Source of the DNA: Saprolegnia diclina VS20
Taxonomy: Eukaryota > Oomycota > Saprolegniomycetes > Saprolegniales > Saprolegniaceae
Assembly (NCBI RefSeq): GCF_000281045.1
Contig: NW_008246078.1
Span: 312,044 to 351,336, forward strand
Reading direction: 5' to 3'
DNA: 39,293 nt
Shown: in pieces, positions 18,546 to 27,541 of the stretch
Numbering within the stretch: the stretch's first letter is position 1
Layout of the letters: each line of letters opens with the position of its first letter
Notes under the pieces: generated by a model
Databases searched by the model: none
The model's input: the letters and a program-made list of their open reading frames with translations, nothing else
What the model was told of the DNA's origin: nothing
Program-made: the position numbers and the translations under genes

Positions 18546-19664
18546 ATGCCCACTCTCACGCGCAATGCGATCGCGGTGGCCGTTGCCTTTGTGCTCGTCG
18601 CCACCTACGGCGCGTGCGTCACAGCGCTCGTTGCATCCAAGTACGGCCCGCTCCTCGAGATGCCCAAAGCGAGTGTGGCCAGCATCGCCGCCATCGTCGT
18701 TGCGGTCCTCGGCCTCGCACGCCTCGCATGGGCGCCATCGTACAAGGTCAACCTCGCTCTTCTCGTCTTGGCGAGCGGCTGCTGCGGCGTGCTGCTGGGG
18801 TTTGCGATTCGCGGCGCCTTGACAACGTCCGAAGCGATTGCGGTGGCACCGACGCTGCCGGCATACCAGCAGCGCATGACGAGCATCTTTGCCTCGGACG
18901 AAGCGCGCCAGTTCAACTACAGCGATAGCCTTGGCATCAACAGCCGTCTGCCCTCGCCGACCCTCAGCACCAACGGCGCCTACTACCCGTTCGACGCTGC
19001 GAGTGTCTTTGCCGAGGCGTACTGCATCGGCCAAGGCGACCACTTTTGCAGTGCCCTCCCGCTCACGCAAACGATCGTGTACCCGGGTCTGTGGCTCAAC
19101 CCGAATGTGACGGCGGACGTAGCGCGCAACCTCTCGGTGCTGCCGACAACCTTCGCCAACGTCACCGTGACAGACACGACAACGATCGCGAGCTTCTGCG
19201 CCGCCGCCACGATCGCGGAGAATGACCACATGACACCGTTCGAGACAAGTGTGCGCCAACTGTGCAGCAGCTGCGCCACGCTTGCCAAGCTGGCGGCCAT
19301 GGCCACCACGCACGACGCGCTCAAGACCTGGATCGACGACACGTGCCCGATGACGTCGGCCAAGCCGTCCGGCGTCTACTGCATCGCGACGGCCAAGTGT
19401 CTGCAGCGCGACATCGAGTACCCAGGCCGCGGCTACGACTACTTTTGCTATGCAAACTGGCCGTATACGTACATGAACCCGTCGTTCGATGTATGCTTTG
19501 GCTCGACGCTCATGTCGACCGTGCGCCAGTACGACGTGGCGATCGCGGTCGTCTCGAGCTTGCTCTTGCTAGTTAGCCTCGTGCTCGCTGCATATGTGTG
19601 GCGCACACGCCGCGGCCAAGACCACGCCGACACGGCCGTGCAGACACCGAAAGACACCGTCTAG
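18546..19664 (+). CDS. Tetraspanin-like four-helix membrane protein
   Basis: A 372-residue single-exon protein with tetraspanin topology. TM1 (NAIAVAVAFVLVATYGACVTALV), a short loop, TM2 (ASVASIAAIVVAVLGLARLAW) and TM3 (VNLALLVLASGCCGVLLGFAI) are followed by a loop of about 235 residues, then TM4 (VAIAVVSSLLLLVSLVLAAYVW) and a short polar tail. The loop has ten cysteines, including CIGQGDHFC, CSSC and CIATAKC, and several N-glycosylation sequons, as expected of a disulfide-bonded extracellular domain. The classical CCG motif is not in the loop, and the loop is longer than in animal tetraspanins, so the family call rests on topology. Possible roles as a membrane organiser at the cell surface or flagellar membrane are inference. 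Confidence 0.5.
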   Translation: MPTLTRNAIAVAVAFVLVATYGACVTALVASKYGPLLEMPKASVASIAAIVVAVLGLARLAWAPSYKVNLALLVLASGCCGVLLGFAIRGALTTSEAIAVAPTLPAYQQRMTSIFASDEARQFNYSDSLGINSRLPSPTLSTNGAYYPFDAASVFAEAYCIGQGDHFCSALPLTQTIVYPGLWLNPNVTADVARNLSVLPTTFANVTVTDTTTIASFCAAATIAENDHMTPFETSVRQLCSSCATLAKLAAMATTHDALKTWIDDTCPMTSAKPSGVYCIATAKCLQRDIEYPGRGYDYFCYANWPYTYMNPSFDVCFGSTLMSTVRQYDVAIAVVSSLLLLVSLVLAAYVWRTRRGQDHADTAVQTPKDTV

Positions 19665-20297
19665 CTCTCTTCGTTCTAGTACATAATACACTAGTCGTTA
19701 GTACACGAGATGGTTTTTGGTCCCGTCTTGATCCAACAAGCAGCATTGCATCGTACCGCACGGACCACCAAGTATGAGTTGTACTACGTAATATGACTAG
19801 AGTCGAATGGTGTCGATCCTGGTGGCGGTAGCTGGTGGCGGTACTAGTACCTGGTGGCGGTGGCACCAACTCGATAGATTGATACAATTGGGTGCCAGTG
19901 GCAGTGTGCCACACTCACGAACGGTCTCTACCACGCAGTGTACGGCCCTTTTTCGATCTTATCACTCTACCCCATTGTACACTATTGTACAATCTAAACA
20001 TGTAGTAGTATGGCCTTGGACGTCGCAGGGAGCAACTACGGGGAGCGTGTACTGGATACGGCAATTCCACGACATTGTTGGCCTCGGTATCCGTATCCGG
20101 ATACGCAGTGGGCGGGAACGCATTTTATCCAATCCGCGTGCGTCTTGCGTATTATTTTACCATATTCGTTTGGTTTCACGTCCCATGTATTATTAGCATT
20201 CAATCTTTGTATGAAAATCCTAGAATCGCTTAAAAAAGAATAAGGGCGATGCAAATTATTGGATCCGGGCCCGCGACCGGTCATTTCCGGACTGACC
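19665..20297. other. Intergenic with a short tandem repeat; Ubc9 promoter
   Basis: Holds three copies of CTGGTGGCGGT at 19819-19861, a duplicated ATTGTACA near 19974-19990, and TATCCGTATCCGGATACG at about 20089-20106. TTTCCGGACTG lies just before the Ubc9 ATG. No coding region is supported. Confidence 0.5.
19819..19861 (+). repeat. CTGGTGGCGGT short tandem repeat (three copies)
   Basis: Copies at 19819-19829, 19832-19842 and 19851-19861; minisatellite-like. Confidence 0.6.
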
Positions 20298-20783
20298 ATG
20301 GCCGACTCGATTGCGGCGCAGCGCCTCCGGCAGGAGCGCAAGAACTGGCGCCGGGACCACCCCGCGGGCTTCTGGGCGCGGCCCGTGGCGGCCGACGACG
20401 GCAGCCTCAACATCATGGTGTGGCAGGCAGGGATTCCCGGCAAGGCGGGGACCATGTGGGAGGGCGGGACCTACAAGATGTCGCTGACGTTCTCGGAAGA
20501 CTACCCGAGCAAGCCGCCGCTGTGCAAGTTTGTGCCACCGCTCTATCACCCGAACGTGTACCCGAGCGGGACGGTGTGCTTGAGCATTTTGAACGAGGAC
20601 AAGGACTGGAAGCCCAGCGTCACGATCAAGCAGATCCTCAAGGGCGTGCAGGATTTGCTCGACTCGCCCAACATGGCCGACCCGGCGCAGCGCGAGCCCT
20701 TCCAGGACCTCAAGAACGACCCGGAAGAGTACAAGCGCAAGGTCAAGCTGATAGCGCTCAAGAACCGTGACAACACGAACTAA
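20298..20783 (+). CDS. UBC9: SUMO-conjugating enzyme Ubc9 (UBE2I)
   Basis: Single exon, 161 residues (human UBE2I has 158). It accepts SUMO from the E1 as a thioester and passes it to lysines, mostly in nuclear proteins. The core is near-complete: [21 protein letters not shown], the Ubc9-type insertion around [33 protein letters not shown], the HPN motif (84-86), catalytic Cys94 in GTVCLSIL, and [27 protein letters not shown]. The ATG at 20298 matches the family start; an ATG-less upstream extension was ignored. TTTCCGGACTG lies 8-18 nt before the ATG. No introns. Confidence 0.95.
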   Translation: MADSIAAQRLRQERKNWRRDHPAGFWARPVAADDGSLNIMVWQAGIPGKAGTMWEGGTYKMSLTFSEDYPSKPPLCKFVPPLYHPNVYPSGTVCLSILNEDKDWKPSVTIKQILKGVQDLLDSPNMADPAQREPFQDLKNDPEEYKRKVKLIALKNRDNTN

Positions 20784-20887
20784 GACATCCCATTTTTACA
20801 CCACTCGTGTGCACCATGGGAGACGCGACTGCAACCGGCGCGCCAAACTCTACGACTACAAACTAGCATGCATCTGGGTCGACGCTT

Positions 20888-23178
20888 CTATACGCCGTGC
20901 TTGATGAGGAGCGCGCCGACCTCGTGGTGGTGGCACTGCTCCGCGACCGTCAACGGCGTCATCCCGCCCTTCATCGCTTGGTGCGCATTCGCACCCGCTT
21001 GTAGCAGCTGCCGGACGACGTCCAGATGACCACTCGCGGCCGCCACAAACAGCGCCGAGCTCCCGTCCTGTGCATAGCATGAGCTTCTTCCGTCATTGTC
21101 TCGATCATCATCTACCTTCATCGTGTGGTCGATGCTGGCGCCATGCGCGAGCAAGACCTCGACGCACTTGGCATGGCCTTTCGCAGCTGCGACGATGAGC
21201 GACGTCGCGCGGTCGTCCGTCGCCTGCTGCACACTGGCGCCGGCGTCCACGAGCTGGCTCACAACGTCGGCGTGGCCGTGCGACGCCGCCGCCAGCAGCG
21301 CAAACGACTGCGCATCCGAGATGATGTTGACGTTGGCGCCGGCCTTGATGAGCGACCGCACCACGTGGCCATGGCCTTTCGCCGCTGCAAGCATGAGCGG
21401 CGTCGTGCCATCCTAGCCACCCGCTCATCATGAGCCTCATGCTTCAAGAGGACAAAGGTCTACCAGCGTCTCGGCGTCGACGTCGGTGAGCGGCAAGAAG
21501 ACGTCGACGAGCGCCATGTGTCCATTCTGCGCTGCAATGTGCAGCAGCGTGGCACCGTTCTACGCACAAATTGCCATCTTTTGTATCAAGGTATCAAGAT
21601 CGTACGCGCATCGTGGCGGCCGTCGACGGGTATTTCGGCAGCAACGTGGTGACGAGACCGACGTGGCCGTGCTCGGTGGCGACCATGAGGGCTGTTGCAC
21701 CCGTCTACGTTGCACGATGAGTGTCGAATCGCGTGATTCGGAGGGGACCTTGGTGGCCGCCAGCAAGTCGACGTCGGCGGCGAGTAGCAGGTCCACGATT
21801 GCAGTCTGACCGCACGCCGCCGCCACGATCAGCGCCGAGGTCCCGTCCTACACGGCGTCACGTCAAGCGTCTGGGTAAGAGAGAGACCGGCGTACCTCTA
21901 TCGTGTGATGCAGCGACTTGGGCGAGAACGTCGAGAGCTGCTTGAAGACGGCCATGTGGCCGTGCTGGGCGGCCAGGAGCAGCGCGCTGGTCACCGCGTC
22001 CAGCGACTAGTCATGTAATTCATCAGAAATGATACGAGGTGAAGTGGAGTGCGTACCCAGTTGCCTTGGGCCAAGAGCAAGTCGACCACCGCCGTGTGCC
22101 CGTACTGCGCTGCGAGGGCGAGGGCCGTCGCACCGTCCTACGCGCGCCATCAGCATCGATCGCATAAGACATCGGCGATAGCTCTACCTGGCGCGTCTTT
22201 TTGAGGTCGGCTTTGACGAGAAGCAGCTCGACAATCGCCAGCTCGCCCTTGGCACACGCCAGGAGAAGCGGCGTCGTCCCATCCTAAGCAAAGTTGGTCT
22301 CCAGATGCACGATGGCAAAGTCGTGTACCGAGAGCGGAATGTCGACGTCGTTGACGGCGTCGAGGAGCGCACGGACGACGTCTTGATGCCCGTGCTGCGT
22401 GGCGAGGAGCAGTGCTGTGGCACCGCCGTCCATTGCGACCGTCGGGCGCGCGTGCGGCAAGAGCAGCTGGACCATGGCAGCGTGCCCGTTCTGCGCGGCC
22501 ACGACGATCGGTGTTGCGCCATTCTACGTATATACGATGCATGAGGATCCGACGAGGTAGATGGCATCGAAGATGATGATGGCGTACGTGCATGGCCTTG
22601 GTCGCATCGGCCTTCTTCTCCAAGAGGAGACGCGCAATCTCGAGCGAGCCGACCTGCGCGGCCATAAACAGAGGCGTGACGCCGTCCTACAGAGGACATG
22701 AGCGACGAGGCGAGCGACGTTGCGTACGTTGGCGGCAATGTTGACGTCGGCGCAGTCGACGAGCAGTTGGACAACGTTGACATGGCCATACTGGCACGCG
22801 ATCAAAAGTGGCGTAGCGCCTTCCTATGCACCGATGTCTTCAATCCGTGCAAAGGAGGAGGATGGCGTCGTCGTACCCGCGTCTGCGCGTTGACGTTCGA
22901 CTGCGCGAGAAGCTCGCGCACGAGCTCAATGTGGCCTTTGCTGGCGGCAATGTACAATGGCGTCCGGCCCACCTACGCGACGGTCAGCTGCATCGCATGA
23001 GGGTGCGCTCGTCGTACGTCGTCCTTGGCATCGATGCAACCGCACTTGGCCAGAAGCGCCGTGAGCTCGTCGAGAGACCCGTCCTTGGCCGCTTGTAGCA
23101 GCGCATCGCGGGAGTCCTACGCCCACATGAGACGCCAACCCATCGAGGATGCCAAGGACGTACTTCGTAAATCGCCAT
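20888..23178 (-). CDS. Fourteen-exon ankyrin-repeat protein, one repeat per exon
   Basis: Minus-strand exons: 23178-23164, 23116-23018, 22972-22877, 22823-22728, 22686-22588, 22523-22329, 22283-22188, 22137-22057, 22006-21897 (with the adjoining base 21896), 21847-21749, 21704-21606, 21559-21464, 21412-21116, 21067-20888; 552 residues. Every exon is a multiple of three, so all 13 introns (41-64 nt) are phase 0. Most exons are 96-99 nt and encode one 32-33-residue ankyrin repeat beginning at the D/N-G-x-T-P-L turn (EGATPLLIACQYGHVNVVQLLVDCADVNIAAN; DGTTPLLLACAKGELAIVELLL). The exons of 195 and 297 nt hold two and three repeats. The protein starts MAIYE-DSRDALLQAAKDG, typical of oomycete ankyrin proteins; apart from one 15-nt start exon it is repeats throughout. 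It is presumably a protein-binding scaffold; the partner is unknown. Confidence 0.88.
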
Positions 23179-24194
23179 GGGTTGCAGGTTGAAAAGTGGG
23201 TCCAAGCTTCGCCCAAACGGGCACTACGATCTGTGATTGGCTAAAATTACGCGACATGGGCCAATCATGAACACCTGTCAGGCAGTTGAAGTGCCGATTA
23301 TAACACGTTTGTTATAACCTCGCCTGGAGCATTGCCCATCATCATCTGCCCGAGGTTGAAGAAGCTTCGCACTTGGTGGTGGTGGTGGCCGTGGCTTGGA
23401 CCATCACCGCTGCTGCGATCGCGACGGCGATAAAGCGTCCCGACGACCTGCACAGTTGCAAGCACAGAGCTCTCTTCATTCTGAACGACGCGACAACCTA
23501 CGCGGAGGCATGACGGCCGCCACCCGACCAGCATGGGATGTGCCGTCGTAAGGATACCATGCATGGCTTCGTCGAATGGCCATTCACTTGGCTACTGCTC
23601 GCTACCACTGTGCACCCGCTAGCGCGGGAGGCTTTGCGCGGGCAGCTCGCGCCGGCAACCCAGAAACGACGAGCAGCTCAGTGGCGTCCCTGCGTGACCT
23701 GGCTACAGACGTGACAGGCATTGTTCCTTGCGTGCGACGTCAGCCAATGCGTCCATTGGCCTGTCTGAGTTGCCTGCACCCAGAGCAGCTTCAATGCACC
23801 GCGATGATGCCACTGCCACCGTTGGTGCAAACTGTAGGTGCGACTAACTTTTCGCTCCCATCAACGACAGACGGCCCTCGCTGACGGGGCTCGGAGCATC
23901 GGCATGGGTCCGTGGCAAGGTCCAGCGTGGTATTGCCTCCTTCTGTAACACGTTCCGCGGCGGATCTAACGGCACCACGACATGTTATAACGACGCCGAC
24001 GGTTCTAACACACCAGCCGATCTGATCGGCAGGCGGCTGGAGGCAGGCAGGATCAGCCACAGGCACGGATTGCGCCCTAACTTCAACATGCGACGACGCG
24101 CGGTGCCACGCCCGGCAGTGTCACTCGCGCGGCTGCGCCCATCAATGCGCATTCTACGCGTGTCTTGATGGTCATCATCCTAGCTAGCGACGAG
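23179..24194. other. Intergenic, no gene seen
   Basis: About 1 kb between the ankyrin promoter and the 3' end of the histidine gene. CACTTTTCAACC (minus strand, 23188-23199) is the ankyrin gene's start-site-like motif. No coding bias elsewhere. Confidence 0.5.
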
Positions 24195-25526
24195 CTACTG
24201 GTCCTTGGCCAGAATCGCGTTTGCAGCGTCAATGCGGTACGCCTTGGCGTTGCCCGGTCGCCGCGTGAGCTTGCGTGCGCGCATGTTGAGCTGGTGCTCA
24301 ATGTCCTGGAAGCTCACGCCGGCCGCGACGCAGCGGGCCATGGCAAAGTACAGGACGTCAGCACCTTCTTCGGCCACGTGCACGGCGTCTATAGGATGTT
24401 TGACGATCAATAGGTTGTTGTGGTGTCTCGACGCGATGCAATACCAGTGGCCTCGGCGAGCTCCTGCGCTTCCTCAACGAGCTTATTGCGCAGCAATGTC
24501 ATGTCATCAAAGAGGCGCTTGGTGTACGAGCCGGGCGGCGCCGACTGCTTGCGGTCCTGCAGTGTGGCCTGGAGGTGGCGAATGCCCATCGCCGGTCCCC
24601 AACACGTGCGCGTCTCGAGGTGGCAAAAGCTGCCTGCATCCGGCGTCGTTGCGCGTGCCGGGCTGTGCTGGAAGACCGTGAACCGCAGCGCGTCCGAGTC
24701 GCAGTCCATGTCCAGCTGGATGAGCTCTTGGACGTGGCCGGACGAGTCGCCTTTGGGCCAGAGTCCATTTCTATTGCATAAAAATGTAAGGTAATCACGA
24801 AGGATATGTTGCAACGTGCCGGGACCGGGAGTAGTAGATGCCACGGCGCTGCTGGACGGACGCCAAAATGCTCTCGGCGCTCGAGTAGACCAGGCCAAGC
24901 GCCACGCCTGACGCGTCGGTGACGACGGTAGTAAAGAGTCCATCTAGACGGTCGCTCTTGAGGCACCGGATAAAGGCGTCGGTGACCACGTCGGTGGTGC
25001 TGGGTACCGCCGCCAGACTCAAGTGCTGTGCATGCAACGGCTTGACGTCGGTGGCGATCGCTGTACCCGGTGCGTCGACCGCGATCAAGAACCCTTCGGG
25101 CAATGCCTTGCGCAAAGGCAAAACCGCCTCGGGCGACACGTCAGCTGGAAGCTGCAAGAGCAGACCAGAGGCAAAGGCCGTCACGGCTGGCAGCGTCGTT
25201 GCGAGCGCCGCCACGTCGGCGCTGGTGACGGCCACCGAGAGGAGGACGCGGTCCGCGGGCAGGTCCAATGCAATGCCGCCGCTGACGAGCGCTGTGTATG
25301 TGGTATGGAACACGGCCTTGTGCGCGCCGTGGTCGAGCCACACGACGGCCGCGTCAATGGCGTCGGGCGAGAATGGCCCGACGTAGAGTCGCGTTGTCGC
25401 CAGAAGCGCCGGTGAAAACGCTGCACTCGACAGCTCTGGCGCAGAGAGGCGGACGTAGACGGGTCCGAGGAGACTCCACGCGCGCAGAGGCGCCTCGTTC
25501 AACGTCGTTGCGATCGGAAGCAGCAT
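24195..25526 (-). CDS. HIS4-like bifunctional PRA-CH/PRA-PH histidine enzyme (no HisD domain)
   Basis: Catalyses steps 2 and 3 of histidine synthesis: phosphoribosyl-ATP pyrophosphohydrolase (HisE) and phosphoribosyl-AMP cyclohydrolase (HisI). Three exons: 25526-24820, 24770-24445, 24388-24195; 408 residues. Residues 1-225 form the degenerate N-terminal domain seen in fungal His4 (MLLPIATTLNEAPLRAWSLLGPVYVRL, DRLDGLFTTVVTDASGVALGLVYSS). HisI follows with GIYYSRSRNGLWPKG (about 229-243), the zinc/metal motifs D-C-D-S-D (258-262) and F-C-H-L-E-T-R-T-C-W-G. HisE follows with YTKRLFDD, LVEEAQEL (333-340) and EEGADVLYF (351-359). It stops right after HisE, whereas fungal HIS4 continues into histidinol dehydrogenase. 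Intron 1 (24819-24771) must start with GC for the frame to continue; intron 2 is 56 nt. Confidence 0.85.
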
Positions 25527-26895
25527 GGTGGTTGAAAAGGCAAAATGGACGGTCCCGTTGGTGGTGCGATCTTGGATTGGCCAATCACCGCGCCGGATTT
25601 CCCACCACGGATGACCGCGGAATAAGATTGTGGCACATGTGTCGACGCTCGGTGTGCGTCCAGCGGCTTCGCAATGAAGCGCCGCGAACGTCGGCCGCGA
25701 TGAACGTGGAGCCATTCATCACTTGAACGACAAGCGCCCACGCCGCCGGCACGCGCATGTCGACATGCGGACGAGATTGCCAACCAGCGTCCGGCGCCCG
25801 ATGGCAGATGCGCTGCACATGGTCAAGGTCCCGTCAACGTGCTACCTGGAGCGACGGTCCGCACGGACTGGGCCCTCACTGTAGCGACACAAGGTACAAG
25901 CGCTGCTGGCACCCAGATCGACGATGGATACAGGTAGAAACTGGAAGGAGTGGCGACGAGCGACAACGATCATTGTACAACGAAATACTGCCCGCGCCGA
26001 ATGCTTCAAACGGGTGGGCAGTCTGCACGCACTGTGCTGGAGGCAAGCGGTGATGACGCTCGGTGATTGATCGGAGTACGGTCCAACATCGTGGTATTGG
26101 AATGGCCCAAGTTGTTGCTTTGACGAGGCGTGCACTCGCAATAAGCAAACAAGCTCTTAGTTGATGACATCTCAGTGAAACAATAAGATGCCGCTCATCG
26201 TCCTTGGATGACAGCGGCAAGAGCCCTGCCCTGCCACCCTACGCGTAGTATGTTGCGTGTCGTCGCTTCAAAGTTGCCGTTGCCGTCAACGGAAATCCAT
26301 CGCTTGACAAGACCATTTCATTGTCACGCGCTCGACACGCCGTCACACTTCTCGGCCGGCAAGTGCGTTGCTATCGCTTCCAACGGCGCCGCCGAAGGAG
26401 GCAGTCGCCCGGCGAGTCGCGGCGGCCCACGCTAGAGAGCCCGCAACTGCATCCTCTGCTTCCTCGCTCCACGATTCCACCGTCTTGAATCCTTTCTTGG
26501 CCCTACGTCAATGGCATTCAGCGCGCTCATCGCTCGTTGGTCGGCTCGGTCGCGTGCCCGGTCGGCGAGATCCGCGGTCGCGTCGTTGCCGTTGCCGTCA
26601 AGCGTCCTGTCACTGTCGCTTCGCCGACGCCGAGTACGATCCGCACCTTCTATCGCGCGTAATCTTGCAGACAACCTTGCGGCGCACCGGCCATGCGTGT
26701 ACATTGACGGCGAAATGCTCTCTGGATGGGCCACGGCCCGTCGTCCCGCCGCCGTCGCGCTTCGCCAGCGTTCATATCTATGTGTCACCTCTGAGAATGC
26801 ATATGTTCCCCGATCGATTTTGAGAAAAATAAAAAGAGAGAGGAAGTCGACGGCTTCGGGGCCAGCCATATTTTCGTTTTGGATCGTACTGACTG
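25527..26895. other. Divergent intergenic region, no gene seen
   Basis: About 1.4 kb between the histidine and complex III genes. Near 25530-25549 the minus strand carries CCATTTTGCC and TTTTCAACC, the promoter motif of the histidine gene. Open frames at 25757-26053 and 26368-26823 lack recognisable domains. Confidence 0.5.
25530..25549 (-). promoter_or_regulatory. Inr/FPR-like CCATTTT...TTTTCAACC
   Basis: Lies 4-23 nt upstream of the ATG of the histidine gene; same core as before RBM39 and the large membrane protein. Confidence 0.45.
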
Positions 26896-27198
26896 ATGTT
26901 TGCTCAACGCTTCCTCCGCACGGCCGGCGCCCGCGCCTTCTCGTCGGCGCCCAAGCCCACGTCGATCAACGGCAAGGGCTCGCTCGACGCCATCTACGCG
27001 GCCTTCATGAAGAACAACATCACGTACGTCTCGACGATCGTCGTCGCGGCGGTCCTCTTTGAGGGCGTGTACGGCACGACCACGTCGGCGCTCTGGGAGT
27101 CGATGAACCGCGGCCGCCTGTACCACCACATTGACTGGAGCCAGTTCAAGTCGGACCTCGACGACGAAGAGGAAGCGGAAGACGAGGACGACGAGTAA
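26896..27198 (+). CDS. Cytochrome bc1 complex subunit 9 (QCR9/UQCR10-like)
   Basis: A 100-residue single-exon protein of mitochondrial complex III. An Arg/Ala/Ser-rich targeting-like N-terminus (MFAQRFLRTAGARAFSS) precedes one membrane helix (ITYVSTIVVAAVLFEGVY), then ALWESMNRGRLYHHIDWSQFK, which matches the family's F-E-x-x-x-D-x...IYxxINxGKLWKHI pattern. The family is usually about 60 residues and lacks a cleaved presequence. Here the N-terminal addition and a strongly acidic C-terminal tail (DLDDEEEAEDEDDE) make it longer. The assignment rests on the short helix-plus-NxGRLYxHI block, so it is good but not certain. Confidence 0.75.
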   Translation: MFAQRFLRTAGARAFSSAPKPTSINGKGSLDAIYAAFMKNNITYVSTIVVAAVLFEGVYGTTTSALWESMNRGRLYHHIDWSQFKSDLDDEEEAEDEDDE

Positions 27199-27541
27199 AC
27201 GCCCGCACCACACATGTACCATCCGCCGGTATGTTTATGGAATAGAAAAAAGGGTTATTGTGTATCCTCTCCGTGCCACCTTGCCTCTTGGCCCGTGACG
27301 ACGATGCTGCGTACATGCACGTGGTGATGGCCCTCTCGACATAGCGTTGGCGCCACCTCGCCGCGCATCGCGGACATTGCCCTATGGCAGCCTCTTGCCT
27401 GCCCTGCCCTGTCCTCGTCTACCGAAGAGCCGCGACCATATAGAGCTCACACGCCGCAGCACGGCTCCACATGGAGGCGGACGACACGCGTCGGAGGTGA
27501 CTGGTATGGCGAAAGTACAGGAATGTAGAATTACAAGCAGA
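27199..27541. other. Convergent intergenic region
   Basis: Between the 3' ends of the complex III gene and the thioredoxin-module gene. An AATAGAAAA-type tract near 27240 could serve polyadenylation. No gene seen. Confidence 0.5.

Noticed and set aside
23164-23216. Upstream starts of the ankyrin gene (TTG codons at 23216 and 23205)
   Set aside because: They are not ATG and give the wrong phase or an atypical N-terminus; ATG at 23178 gives MAIYE in phase 0.
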